Source: Sphingobium sp. (GTDB lineage: Bacteria; Pseudomonadota; Alphaproteobacteria; Sphingomonadales; Sphingomonadaceae). Taken from it: a DNA stretch of 40,526 nt. A model generated the notes under the pieces. It saw only the letters and a list, made by a program, of their open reading frames with translations, did not search any database and had not been told where the DNA came from. The position numbers and the translations under genes were made by a program. Positions within the stretch are counted from its first letter, which is position 1; every line of letters begins with the position of its first letter. Below, piece after piece: positions 8,291 through 16,720 of the stretch. Location: positions 1-40,526 of the forward strand of contig NZ_QFOA01000024.1 in assembly GCF_003248505.1 (NCBI RefSeq), given 5' to 3'.

Positions 8291-10729
8291 ATGTTCAAGG
8301 AAATTCGTTCGATCTTTTTAGTTGGCACGGCAATGAGCGCCTGTCTGACGTGCGCAGGTCACGCCGCGGAGGCGGCTGAGCAAAGTACCGGCGCCAGTTC
8401 CGAAGACAACGGCGGTGTACGCGATATCATCGTAACGGCTCGTCGTACTTCGGAAAATCTTCAGACGGTTCCGGTAGCGGTGACAGCGCTTGACCCGACA
8501 GCATTGCTCGAGAGGCAGATCGTCGAAGTGGCAGATGTGGGAAGAGCGGCACCTGGTTTGTCGGTGCAGTCCGGCGGCACAGGCAATGCATCGCTCATCT
8601 ATCTCGCCATTCGCGGCAATGCGCAGAACAGTCCCAATTCGTTTTCGGATCCTGCGGTCGGCATCTATGTCGATGGCGTTTACTACGGACGCCCGATCGC
8701 AGGCAATCTGGGCCTGCTCGATCTGGCATCGGTCGAAGTTCTGCGGGGAACCCAGGGAACTTTGTTCGGACGTAACACGACCGGCGGCGCGCTCAACATG
8801 ACCACCGTTCAACCGGACGGTAATTTCGGGGGCTATGTCACCGGGCGCATCGGGAACTATGAAAGCTGGTCGATCGAGTCTGCGATGACCGTTCCGATTT
8901 CCGGCAACGAATTGTCCCTGCGCATAGCTGGGCGCTATGGCGAAAGAGGCAAGGGCTTCGGTGAGAATCCAATCAGGGGAGTGGACGCCGCTCGTATCGA
9001 TCACGACATTGCGGGCCGCGCCACGCTGAACTGGGAACCGACAGCAATCCCGATGACTGTATCGGTCTCAGCGGATTATGCCAATATCAAGGATACTTAT
9101 AACAACGTTGCGCTGCGCGGTATCAATCCTGCGGGACCGGCGCTCGCGCTCTATTCCCGTCAGTTCGACATCGCCAGCTTCCTTCAGGACAAGAGCCGAT
9201 TTTACAGGACATATGGCAATCCCAACACGGGCAACCCCAATGTCGACACACCGTTCAACTATAATAAAACTTGGGGCGTTCGTGCCACAGTCGAGTATGA
9301 CCTTGGCGATGTAAAGCTCAAATCTATTACAGCCTATCGTGAAGCCAAAACCGGTGACGGCACCGATCTCGATGGAACACCTGCCAAGATTGCATCCTAT
9401 GCTAGCGACTATTCTCAGAAGCAGCGCAGCGAGGAATTGCAATTTTCCGGTAGCCTCGGAAAACTGGATTTTATCTTCGGCGGATTCTATTTCAAGGAAA
9501 CGGGTGACGAACAATCTCAATCGTTCGTATTCCAGAATACAGATTTTGGCTTCAATTTGACTCCGGCCAATACCAATCTGGCGACCTACAAATCGGAATC
9601 GAAGGCCTTGTTCGGCCAAGTCAACTACAGGCTGACAGAACGGCTGCGGGTAACGGGTGGGTTCCGTTATACCTGGGACAAGCGGTCGATCAACCGTATG
9701 GGATATATCGGAGGAGTACCTGGCTTTTCCGGTTCTTTCCTTTCCAACGGTCGGTTGGTCACCCTGCCTCCGGCTGGACTATGCACCGTGGGCGCCAATG
9801 CAAATCTCGTCGCTCCCGGCCCCGATTGCGTGAACCCCGTCACGGCCAAATTCAGCTATCCTGCATGGCTGGCCAGCGTCGATTACGAGTTGGGAGACGG
9901 AAAGTTCTTCTATGCAAAGACGGGCGGCGCAGCGCTGGCCGGCGGCCTCAATTCCCGGCCGACCCCACCCAATGCGGATTCCTTCGCGCCCGAAAAGGTC
10001 AAGGATGCCGAAGTCGGTTTCAAGGGCGACTTTTTCGATCGGCATCTGCGGACCAATCTTGCCGGCTTCTACATCTGGCGAAACGGCGCACAGAATATCG
10101 TCAACGCGCTGGTCGGTGGCAATCTGACGCAGTTCGTCCAGAATGCTGGAGATGTGAAGGCCCACGGCATCGAGTTTGAAAGCACTTTGATCCCCTGGCA
10201 GGGTATGGAAATCAGCGGTGCTGTATCCTGGCTGAAAGCGAAATATGCGGCGGGATCGTTCACGGCGGCCGGGCTGGGCGGCACTGTCGACCGCAGTGGT
10301 GAAGTCGTTCCACGTGCCCCGCGATGGACCTGGAATATCGGCGCAACCCAGCGTTTCCCTGTCAAGGGCGGCGAAATCGCGGTTCATGCCGACTATGCCT
10401 ACACCTCTGCCGTCTATCAGGACTACGCGACCGCGGATTTGACCGCGCCAGCACTTAACGACGGCATCAACGATGCAGCGGAACGTGCGGCGGCAGTCGA
10501 CTTCGTCAATACACAGAACAGCTTCAGCCGACTGAAGGCTTATGGCGTCCTCAACGGAAGCATAAATTTCAAACTCGACGGAGGCATGGAGTTCACCCTG
10601 TGGGGCCGCAACCTGACGCAAGAGAAATATTATAACGCCATCTTCAACGGTTATGGCACCTTCGGAACCGCGATCGGCTTTACCGCGGCCCCACGGACAT
10701 GGGGGGCCACGGCGTCTTATCGTTTCTGA
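8291..10729 (+). CDS. TonB-dependent outer-membrane receptor
   Basis: This 812-residue receptor has a strong ribosome-binding site (GGAGGGG) before its ATG. A signal peptide ends near GHAAEAAE. The plug starts DIIVTARRTSENLQTVP near residue 45 and carries VEVLRGTQGTLFGRNTTGGA near 148-167. The C-terminus ends ATASYRF with the terminal Phe needed for barrel insertion. It shares the family framework with the receptor at 4219 but the two are clearly diverged, so this is not a recent tandem duplication. A hairpin terminator follows the stop within 11 bp. Its AT-rich promoter suggests regulation separate from the first receptor. The substrate is unknown. Confidence 0.93.
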   Translation: MFKEIRSIFLVGTAMSACLTCAGHAAEAAEQSTGASSEDNGGVRDIIVTARRTSENLQTVPVAVTALDPTALLERQIVEVADVGRAAPGLSVQSGGTGNASLIYLAIRGNAQNSPNSFSDPAVGIYVDGVYYGRPIAGNLGLLDLASVEVLRGTQGTLFGRNTTGGALNMTTVQPDGNFGGYVTGRIGNYESWSIESAMTVPISGNELSLRIAGRYGERGKGFGENPIRGVDAARIDHDIAGRATLNWEPTAIPMTVSVSADYANIKDTYNNVALRGINPAGPALALYSRQFDIASFLQDKSRFYRTYGNPNTGNPNVDTPFNYNKTWGVRATVEYDLGDVKLKSITAYREAKTGDGTDLDGTPAKIASYASDYSQKQRSEELQFSGSLGKLDFIFGGFYFKETGDEQSQSFVFQNTDFGFNLTPANTNLATYKSESKALFGQVNYRLTERLRVTGGFRYTWDKRSINRMGYIGGVPGFSGSFLSNGRLVTLPPAGLCTVGANANLVAPGPDCVNPVTAKFSYPAWLASVDYELGDGKFFYAKTGGAALAGGLNSRPTPPNADSFAPEKVKDAEVGFKGDFFDRHLRTNLAGFYIWRNGAQNIVNALVGGNLTQFVQNAGDVKAHGIEFESTLIPWQGMEISGAVSWLKAKYAAGSFTAAGLGGTVDRSGEVVPRAPRWTWNIGATQRFPVKGGEIAVHADYAYTSAVYQDYATADLTAPALNDGINDAAERAAAVDFVNTQNSFSRLKAYGVLNGSINFKLDGGMEFTLWGRNLTQEKYYNAIFNGYGTFGTAIGFTAAPRTWGATASYRF

Positions 10730-10739
10730 GTTCGAATGA

Positions 10740-10769
10740 TAGGTGAAGTGGCATGAGCCACTTCACCTA
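10740..10769 (+). terminator. Hairpin terminator after the TonB receptor
   Basis: A perfect 13-bp stem (10740-10752 with 10757-10769) closes an ATGA tetraloop 11 bp after the receptor stop codon. The following sequence, TCTTCTC, is only moderately T-rich. Position and stem strength support transcription termination. Confidence 0.65.
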
Positions 10770-11203
10770 GTCTTCTCACGTTGGTTCCCCCGGGTCAGGG
10801 TTGGAAGACAACGCGCTTTCGAGGGTCGAAGAATCGTGCGTAGCAGCTCCGGTACTGGTCATGATATATATGCCAGGCTACGAGAGCCGCGCCGGGAAAG
10901 GTTACCAGACCGACCGGGATCGGTGCGGCCTATCGTTCGGCAAGGAACATGGCGGGATCCGCAGCGTCAAGCTTAGGTCTACGATCCATTTTCGATAAGC
11001 CAAGGGCGAGCCTATGGGTCAACGGGACCGGCATGCCAACATGAACCTCTCGAAGGCTGATTTTCGGTCAAGCGTGTCCGCTACGCTGGCGTCGCGCATA
11101 GCCCAGGCGTCTACCGGCAAAACATAAGAATGCTGATACCGAAATCAGCCGTCGATGATGGCTGCGTCTCCGCCAGCCATCTCACAGACGGTCAACCTGC
11201 CGT
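10770..11203. other. Intergenic region, no confident gene
   Basis: The segment separates the receptor from the efflux operon, which converge on it. On the minus strand, about 10797-11040 reads in two adjacent open segments interrupted by a stop. It looks like a decayed coding region but matches no family I can name. A 37-codon plus-strand ORF (11014-11127) has an AAGGGCGAG sequence before its ATG but no recognisable motif. Confidence 0.4.
11118..11149 (-). terminator. Weak terminator of the cyo-efflux gene run
   Basis: On the minus strand GCTGAT and ATCAGC form a 6-bp stem with a 6-nt loop (11132-11149), followed by a T-rich stretch ATTCTTATGTTTTG. It lies about 55 bp beyond the stop of the outer-membrane channel gene, where the leftward operon should end. 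Confidence 0.4.
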
Positions 11204-12766
11204 TCACTTTGCAGTGGGCGGCATGGAGGAAGGCGTATCCGACTGAGGCGAACGCCATCCGAGCCCGAGACTCTTGGCAATGGCGATATAACCGTTGGCG
11301 ACCTGCGCCTCGCTTTGCGCTCGCTGCTGGCGCGCTTTGTTCTGCTGCCGCTGGCTGTCCAGCAAATCGATCAGACTGACGGCGCCTTGGGCATAACGCT
11401 GGCGAACCAGTTCTGCCGCCAGCGTTGCCGCCCGATCCGCCGCGAGGCGTTCGCTCAGCGCGCTGCGCTGGCCGCGGAAGGTCGAGAGCGCATCCTCCGC
11501 ATCCTGGAGCGCTTGCAGGACAGTCTGTTGATATTGGGCCAGAGCCTCGTCCCGACCGGCCTCGGCTTGACGAATTTGGGCGCGGATGCGGCCGAAGTCC
11601 AGGAAGTTCCAGCGCAGCATGGGGGTGCCGATTGCAGCGAAATCGCTGGGGCTCAGATCGCCGAGCGATGGACCGCCGAGGCCGATGAAGCCCAATAGCG
11701 ACACGGTCGGAAACATTTGCGCGGTGGTGGCGCCAACCTGAGCGGTGGTCGCGGCAATCTGCCGCTCAGCCGCGCGAATGTCCGGACGGCGGCGCAGCAT
11801 GGCGGCGGGATTTTCCACGGGCACTCGAGCGGGAACGCGCGGTACCGGTGCTACACGGGCAAGGTCCGCATCGACAAAGCCAGGCTCACGCCCAATCAGG
11901 ACCGCGATCCTGTTCAACGACTGCTCCACCTGCGCAGATAGCGGCTTTTCCTGCGACTTTGTCTGCGCCAGCTGCGTACGAAGGCGGGCGACGTCCTCTC
12001 GGGAAGCGGCACCGCGCGCGAACATTTGTTCGGTCAGCGCTAGGGATTGCTGGTCGAACCGGGTAGACTGCATGGCATAAACCATCTGCTGCTGCTGGCC
12101 ACGCAAGTCGATATAGGCTTGCGCGACCTCGGCGGCGAGGCTGACCTGCGCATCGGCCACGCGGGCCTCCGCCGCTTCCGCCTGCGCTTGGGCCTGATCG
12201 CGCTGCCTGCGTCGCGCGCCGAATAAATCGATTTCCCAACTGGCGTCAAATCCGCCCGACCACAGGCCGCCGCTCGTCGATCCGCCGCCCCCGCCCTCTG
12301 TCGAGGAACCTGTGCCGCCCGATCCACCGTTCGGGGCGCCGCCATCCCCCTGACCCCCACTGGGCTGCCCACCACCACCAGCACCCTGACCGAGGCCGAG
12401 CGGCGGCAGCCGGTAGCGCAGGTAGCTGGCGTTCGCGCTGACGCTGGGCAAGAGGTTGGCCTGCTGTTCGCGCAGGGTGGCGCGCGACTGTCGCAACCTT
12501 GCCTCTGCTATGGCGATGCTGGGGCTGTTCGCCAGCGCCTGCTCGATCAATCGATCGAGTGACGGATCGTTGAAGGCGCGCCACCATCCGGCGTCGACTT
12601 CGGGCGGCTGCGTAGCCAGATCGCCGATGCGGCGGAAGGGTGCGCCCCCCTGGGCGCCGCTGGCAACTGTCGGAGGGCCTTCATAATCCGGACCGACCAT
12701 GCATCCGGCGAGAAGCGCGGTCAGGAGGAGGGGCGCCAAGCGTGGGCGGAGAGCAGAAAAAGACAT
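11204..12766 (-). CDS. NodT-family outer-membrane efflux lipoprotein
   Basis: This 520-residue outer-membrane factor is the TolC-like channel of a tripartite efflux pump. It has a lipoprotein signal with lipobox LLAG before Cys22, then the family start GPDYEGP and paired helical outer-membrane efflux repeats, including RRPDIRAAERQIAA and ALQDAEDALSTF. Residues about 126-172 form a Gly/Ser-rich low-complexity insertion within the first repeat, ahead of SWEIDLFGARRRQRD. That is long for the family and may enlarge an extracellular loop. The start overlaps the upstream transporter stop as TGATG, so the three pump genes are coupled. Confidence 0.92.
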   Translation of the reverse strand: MSFSALRPRLAPLLLTALLAGCMVGPDYEGPPTVASGAQGGAPFRRIGDLATQPPEVDAGWWRAFNDPSLDRLIEQALANSPSIAIAEARLRQSRATLREQQANLLPSVSANASYLRYRLPPLGLGQGAGGGGQPSGGQGDGGAPNGGSGGTGSSTEGGGGGSTSGGLWSGGFDASWEIDLFGARRRQRDQAQAQAEAAEARVADAQVSLAAEVAQAYIDLRGQQQQMVYAMQSTRFDQQSLALTEQMFARGAASREDVARLRTQLAQTKSQEKPLSAQVEQSLNRIAVLIGREPGFVDADLARVAPVPRVPARVPVENPAAMLRRRPDIRAAERQIAATTAQVGATTAQMFPTVSLLGFIGLGGPSLGDLSPSDFAAIGTPMLRWNFLDFGRIRAQIRQAEAGRDEALAQYQQTVLQALQDAEDALSTFRGQRSALSERLAADRAATLAAELVRQRYAQGAVSLIDLLDSQRQQNKARQQRAQSEAQVANGYIAIAKSLGLGWRSPQSDTPSSMPPTAK

Positions 12767-14331
12767 CAGTGGGCAGCCATGGGTTTGTCGGGATTCAATG
12801 GCCTGAGCAACATGCTGATCGGGATCAGCGCACAGGTTATGATGCCGAAGGTGAAGAAGAGATCGTTATAGGTCATCACGGTCGCCTGCTGGCTGACCTG
12901 CTGACCGAGCGTTTTGAGCGCACGCATCATGCCGGCGGTGGTATCGCCCTGCCCGAACTGGCTGGAAATTCCCCGGACATAGGCCTGAACCTGTTCCGAG
13001 GTGCGCGACAGAGTCTCTTCGATGCGACGCTCGTGCAGGTAGGTACGTTTTTCCTGCAGAATCGTTATAAGCGCCAGTGCGAAGGAGCCGCCCAGATTGC
13101 GTGCTGCATTGAAGAGCCCCGCAGCGTCACTCGCATCGTCGGATGAAACGGAACTGACCGCTGCCTGATTGAGGAACAATAGCGCCAGCACCTGCCCAAA
13201 TCCACGGAGGACCTGCCCGACATAAAAATCCCCACCGGTCGATTCCGGGTTCAGGTCTGAATCGATGAAACAGCCGACGGCCATTATCACCATTCCCAGA
13301 GATACCGCGATACGTACGTCGACCTTTTTGATGAGCAACGGTACCAATGGCATAGTCAGCAGCATCGGTAGACCGTTCAAAAGTACGATCTGACCCGACT
13401 GGAAAGCATTGTAGCCTGCCACATTGGCGAGATATTGCGGAATGAGGTAAGAAATGCCGAACAATATCGCACCGACCGCCAGTGCGCCGGCGAACACAGC
13501 GGCAAAGCTGCGGTCAAGCAGCAACGCCAGCTTGATGACGGGGCTCTTGGCCAGATATTGCCCCAGAAACAACAGGACAAACCCGATCGTCGAGATGATC
13601 GCCAGATTGCGGATCATCGGTGAGGCGAACCACAGTTCGCGCTGGCCATCCTCCAGCACTACGGTCAGCCCGCCCAGGCCCAGCGCCAGCCCCACGATGC
13701 CCAGCCAGTCCGCTTCACGCAGCAGATGCAACCGCATCGACGATCCCTGGAGGCCGATCATCAACAGGATCAGCGTCAGCACACCGATCGGCGCATTGAT
13801 GAAGAAGGCATAATGCCAGCTGTATGTTTCGGTCAGGTAACCGCCCAGCAAGGGCCCGAGAACGGGGCCCAGGACCGCGGTCGCGCCGAACATCGCGGTG
13901 CCGATCGGCTGCTGATGCGGAGGGAGGCGAGTGGCAATGATCGTCATCGCCGTGGGTATCAACATGCCGCCGAAAAACCCTTGTCCGACCCGCCCCAAAA
14001 GCATCACCGAGAGCGTCGTTGCCGACCCGCACAGAAGTGAGAAACCGACGAATGCCATTGTCGCGACGACAAGTACCAGACGGAGCCCGAACACCCGTTC
14101 AAGCCACGCCGTCAAGGGTATGGCGATGATTTCCGCGACAAGATAGGCAGTGGCGATCCACGTGCCTTCCGATCCGCTGGCGCCTACCTCACCCTGGATC
14201 GTAGGCAGGGCAGCGTTGACGATCGAGATGTCGAGCGTCGCCATGAGAGCGCCGATCGTTCCTGCGAACACGGCAAGCCACGCCGCCGGACTGGCGTTAC
14301 GTGACTTGCCACGGCTGGCACCTGATGCCAT
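12766..14331 (-). CDS. emrB: DHA2-family MFS drug efflux transporter (EmrB-like)
   Basis: The 521-residue inner-membrane protein has the 14-helix DHA2 pattern. Helix 1 carries TLDISIVNAALPTIQ with the conserved acidic residue. The antiporter motif C region reads LGPVLGPLLGGYL, followed by WHYAFFINAPIGVL. It should export hydrophobic compounds in exchange for protons, through the adaptor and outer-membrane channel encoded on either side. Its ATG overlaps the adaptor stop and its stop overlaps the channel start, both as TGATG. Substrate specificity cannot be predicted. The symbol reflects family similarity only. Confidence 0.92.
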   Translation of the reverse strand: MASGASRGKSRNASPAAWLAVFAGTIGALMATLDISIVNAALPTIQGEVGASGSEGTWIATAYLVAEIIAIPLTAWLERVFGLRLVLVVATMAFVGFSLLCGSATTLSVMLLGRVGQGFFGGMLIPTAMTIIATRLPPHQQPIGTAMFGATAVLGPVLGPLLGGYLTETYSWHYAFFINAPIGVLTLILLMIGLQGSSMRLHLLREADWLGIVGLALGLGGLTVVLEDGQRELWFASPMIRNLAIISTIGFVLLFLGQYLAKSPVIKLALLLDRSFAAVFAGALAVGAILFGISYLIPQYLANVAGYNAFQSGQIVLLNGLPMLLTMPLVPLLIKKVDVRIAVSLGMVIMAVGCFIDSDLNPESTGGDFYVGQVLRGFGQVLALLFLNQAAVSSVSSDDASDAAGLFNAARNLGGSFALALITILQEKRTYLHERRIEETLSRTSEQVQAYVRGISSQFGQGDTTAGMMRALKTLGQQVSQQATVMTYNDLFFTFGIITCALIPISMLLRPLNPDKPMAAH

Positions 14332-15647
14332 CAGTTCTGCGCCTCGACCTGCTGCTTGATCCGTTCCTCGCGCTGATCGATGACCTTTTTCTGTTGCTCG
14401 GCCTCGTCCTCGATCCGCTGGGAATAGCCCTGCATCGCGCGCGTATCGACTGAGACCTCGGCAGACAGGCCGGATACGAGCACGCGCCGTGCTTCTTTGC
14501 CGGCCTGTACGCGGATGCGTACCGGCACACGCTGCACGATCTTGGTGAAGTTGCCCGTCGCATTTTCCGGCGGGAGCAGAGAGAAGCGCGCGCCCGTCGC
14601 GGGGGAGATGCTCTCGACCACGCCGGGAATATTCGCGCCCGGCAGCGCGTCGACCTGGATCGTGGCAGGCTGACCCGGTCGCATCAGCGTGAGCTGCGTT
14701 TCCTTGAAGTTGGCCTCCAGATAGAGCGCGTTGAGCGGCACCACCGTCATAAGTTCGGTGCCCGCCTGCACATAGCGGCCGACGCGCACATTCTTGTTCC
14801 CGACGATGCCCGCGATCGGCGCGCGCAATACGGTAGCGCCAAGATCCACCGCCCGCGAACGGACCTGCGCCTTGGCCGCCTCCGCCTGTGACCGCGCCTG
14901 ATCGACCGAAGCGCGTAGCTGGCCGATCCGGCGTTCCTGTGCGACGACCGTAGCGCGACGGGACCGGACCATGTCGGCGGACTGATTGCGTTGCGAAACC
15001 AGCTGTGCCAGCCGTTCGCGCGGCGAGGCCCCGGTCGCGGCGAGCGGCGCGTAACGATCCACTTCGAGCTGGTCATGCCGCAACTGATCCAGCGCGGCGG
15101 CAAGCTCGGCGTTCGCTTGAGCGATCTGTGCGCGCTGCTGCGTGATCTGCGCCTCTGCCGAGCGTATGTCGGCATAGGATGACGCTACCTGTGCCTGGGC
15201 CTGCGCCACATCCGCCTGCGACTGACGTGAGTCGATCTCCAGCAGCGGTTGGCCGGCGCGCACATATTGATTTTCGGCCACCAGTACGCGCATGACGTAG
15301 CCCGAAAGCTTGGGGCTGATGGATACGTCATCCGCCTGAAGATAGGCGTTGTTGGTGCTTTGCTGGAACTTGCCGTAGTTGTTGTAGTGAATCCAGTAGA
15401 CGATGCCGCCGATCAAAAGCGCGACGACGACAATAACGGCGAGGATACGGAACCAGGTCTTTTCGAGAAGCGACGGCTTCTCGTCCTCTTCCCGGCTTTC
15501 CCCGTCGTCATCTTTTTCCTGAACGTTGTCGTCGGTATCCCGGTCGGTACCGCTGCCGCCTTCATCGTCGGCATCGTTCCGATTGCGGGCGTCGTCATTG
15601 TCTTTCGGCGTATCGTTGCCGGGGCGGTCTTCGGAATGGTCGGTCAT
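14331..15647 (-). CDS. emrA: HlyD/EmrA-type membrane fusion adaptor
   Basis: This 438-residue periplasmic adaptor links the EmrB-like pump to the outer-membrane channel. A single transmembrane helix (about 69-88, ILAVIVVVALLIGGIVYWI) follows a hydrophilic N-terminus. Then come the first half of the lipoyl domain, a long coiled-coil hairpin rich in Ala, Gln and Arg (about 145-265), the second lipoyl half with GIVGNKNVRVGRYVQAG, and a beta-barrel. Residues 1-65 are unusually long and densely charged, mostly Asp, Glu and Asn with few hydrophobics. EmrA proteins usually have a much shorter cytoplasmic tail. The gene starts 66 bp after cyoD in the same direction. Confidence 0.92.
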   Translation of the reverse strand: MTDHSEDRPGNDTPKDNDDARNRNDADDEGGSGTDRDTDDNVQEKDDDGESREEDEKPSLLEKTWFRILAVIVVVALLIGGIVYWIHYNNYGKFQQSTNNAYLQADDVSISPKLSGYVMRVLVAENQYVRAGQPLLEIDSRQSQADVAQAQAQVASSYADIRSAEAQITQQRAQIAQANAELAAALDQLRHDQLEVDRYAPLAATGASPRERLAQLVSQRNQSADMVRSRRATVVAQERRIGQLRASVDQARSQAEAAKAQVRSRAVDLGATVLRAPIAGIVGNKNVRVGRYVQAGTELMTVVPLNALYLEANFKETQLTLMRPGQPATIQVDALPGANIPGVVESISPATGARFSLLPPENATGNFTKIVQRVPVRIRVQAGKEARRVLVSGLSAEVSVDTRAMQGYSQRIEDEAEQQKKVIDQREERIKQQVEAQN

Positions 15648-15713
15648 GATCGCGGTAATCCATTGGCGGGAAGCGAAGGAGCGGCAGATGGCCGCCGGTG
15701 TGGGGCGAGGCGG

Positions 15714-16100
15714 CTACATGCCGCCATGCATTGTGGGATGGACGGTGGAATGGGACAGATGGGTCATGATCCATACGGAGCCGAATACGATCAGCAGGCT
15801 GACGAAGGTGCCGAAGGCGACCGTCATGGCATTCGATCGATTGTCCGCACCGGTCGTCAGGTGCAGGAAGAAGACGAGGTGGACGCCCATCTGTGCCACC
15901 GCCAGCGTCACGACCGCCGCAGGCCGGGCGGGGCCCCACACCAGATCGGTCAGCGCGACAATGAAGGTGCCGGCAGTCAGCAGCAGCGCGATCGCGAATC
16001 CGAGGACATAGGCCCCCCAGCCGCCCCCGTCCGCCTCGTCGTCCTTCTGCTCGCGAGAAATGCCTGGAGCGCTGTCGCGGTCTATCGTCGTGTCGCTCAT
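15714..16100 (-). CDS. cyoD: Cytochrome o ubiquinol oxidase subunit IV
   Basis: The 128-residue protein has a charged N-terminus and three transmembrane helices (about 30-52, 60-81 and 95-113), matching CyoD in length and layout. The second segment has AVAQMGVHLVFFLHL, a family signature. CyoD helps assemble the CuB-heme o centre of subunit I. The start is set by the ATGA overlap with cyoC, although the frame is open further upstream through cyoC. The C-terminus is His/Met-rich (HSTVHPTMHGGM). Confidence 0.92.
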   Translation of the reverse strand: MSDTTIDRDSAPGISREQKDDEADGGGWGAYVLGFAIALLLTAGTFIVALTDLVWGPARPAAVVTLAVAQMGVHLVFFLHLTTGADNRSNAMTVAFGTFVSLLIVFGSVWIMTHLSHSTVHPTMHGGM

Positions 16101-16720
16101 GCTATGCTGCTCCAGATATAGACGATCGAAAACAGGCCCACCCAGACGATGTCGAGGGCGTGCCAGTAGAGCGCGAAGCATTGCACACGCCGCTCCACAT
16201 AGGGTTTGAAACCGCGCACCAGCAGCTGCGCCATCATCGTGCCGAGCCACATCAGCCCCGCGACGACATGGACGCCGTGGCAGCCGACCAGCACGAAGAA
16301 GGCGGAGAGGAAGGCGCTGCGCTGGGGCGTCGCGCCTGTTTCCACCAGATGCTGGAACTCGCGTATCTCCAGCCCCACAAACGCAGTGCCGAGCAGCCCC
16401 GTCACGGCCAGCCATAATTGCGTCGCGGGCATATGCCGTCTTTTCAAGGCGACGCTGGCGAAGGCGCAGGTGAGCGTCGATGTCAGGAGGCACAGCGTCT
16501 GCACGGCCACGCTCTTCATATCGAAAAGCTCGGCCGGGCCGGGCCCACCCGCCCGGTTCTGCGCAAGCACGGCATAGCCTGCGAAGAAGGAAGCGAACAT
16601 GATGATGTCCCCGATCAGGAACATCCAGAAACCATAGGCGGTCGTGACAGATTGGTCCGGGGGGCCGTCCCATCCGCCGTCGCGCTTGTGCGGCCAATCC
16701 GCTGTTGCATCAGCGGTCAT
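16097..16720 (-). CDS. cyoC: Cytochrome o ubiquinol oxidase subunit III
   Basis: This 207-residue subunit has five predicted membrane helices and the heme-copper oxidase subunit III signatures YGFWMFLIGDIIMFASFF near residue 30 and GCHGVHVVAGLMWLG near 140. Length and helix number fit CyoC, not the seven-helix cytochrome c oxidase form. The frame is open upstream, but the ATG at 16720 gives the family N-terminus and an ATGA overlap with cyoB. CyoC supports the structure of the bo3 complex in the inner membrane. Confidence 0.94.
   Translation of the reverse strand: MTADATADWPHKRDGGWDGPPDQSVTTAYGFWMFLIGDIIMFASFFAGYAVLAQNRAGGPGPAELFDMKSVAVQTLCLLTSTLTCAFASVALKRRHMPATQLWLAVTGLLGTAFVGLEIREFQHLVETGATPQRSAFLSAFFVLVGCHGVHVVAGLMWLGTMMAQLLVRGFKPYVERRVQCFALYWHALDIVWVGLFSIVYIWSSIA

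Noticed and set aside
4219..10729. Recent tandem duplication of the TonB receptors
   Set aside because: The two proteins share only family motifs and differ widely elsewhere, so they are separate receptors.
15714..16697. 327-codon minus-strand frame including CyoD
   Set aside because: Only the last 128 codons are CyoD. The earlier part is an out-of-frame reading of cyoC.
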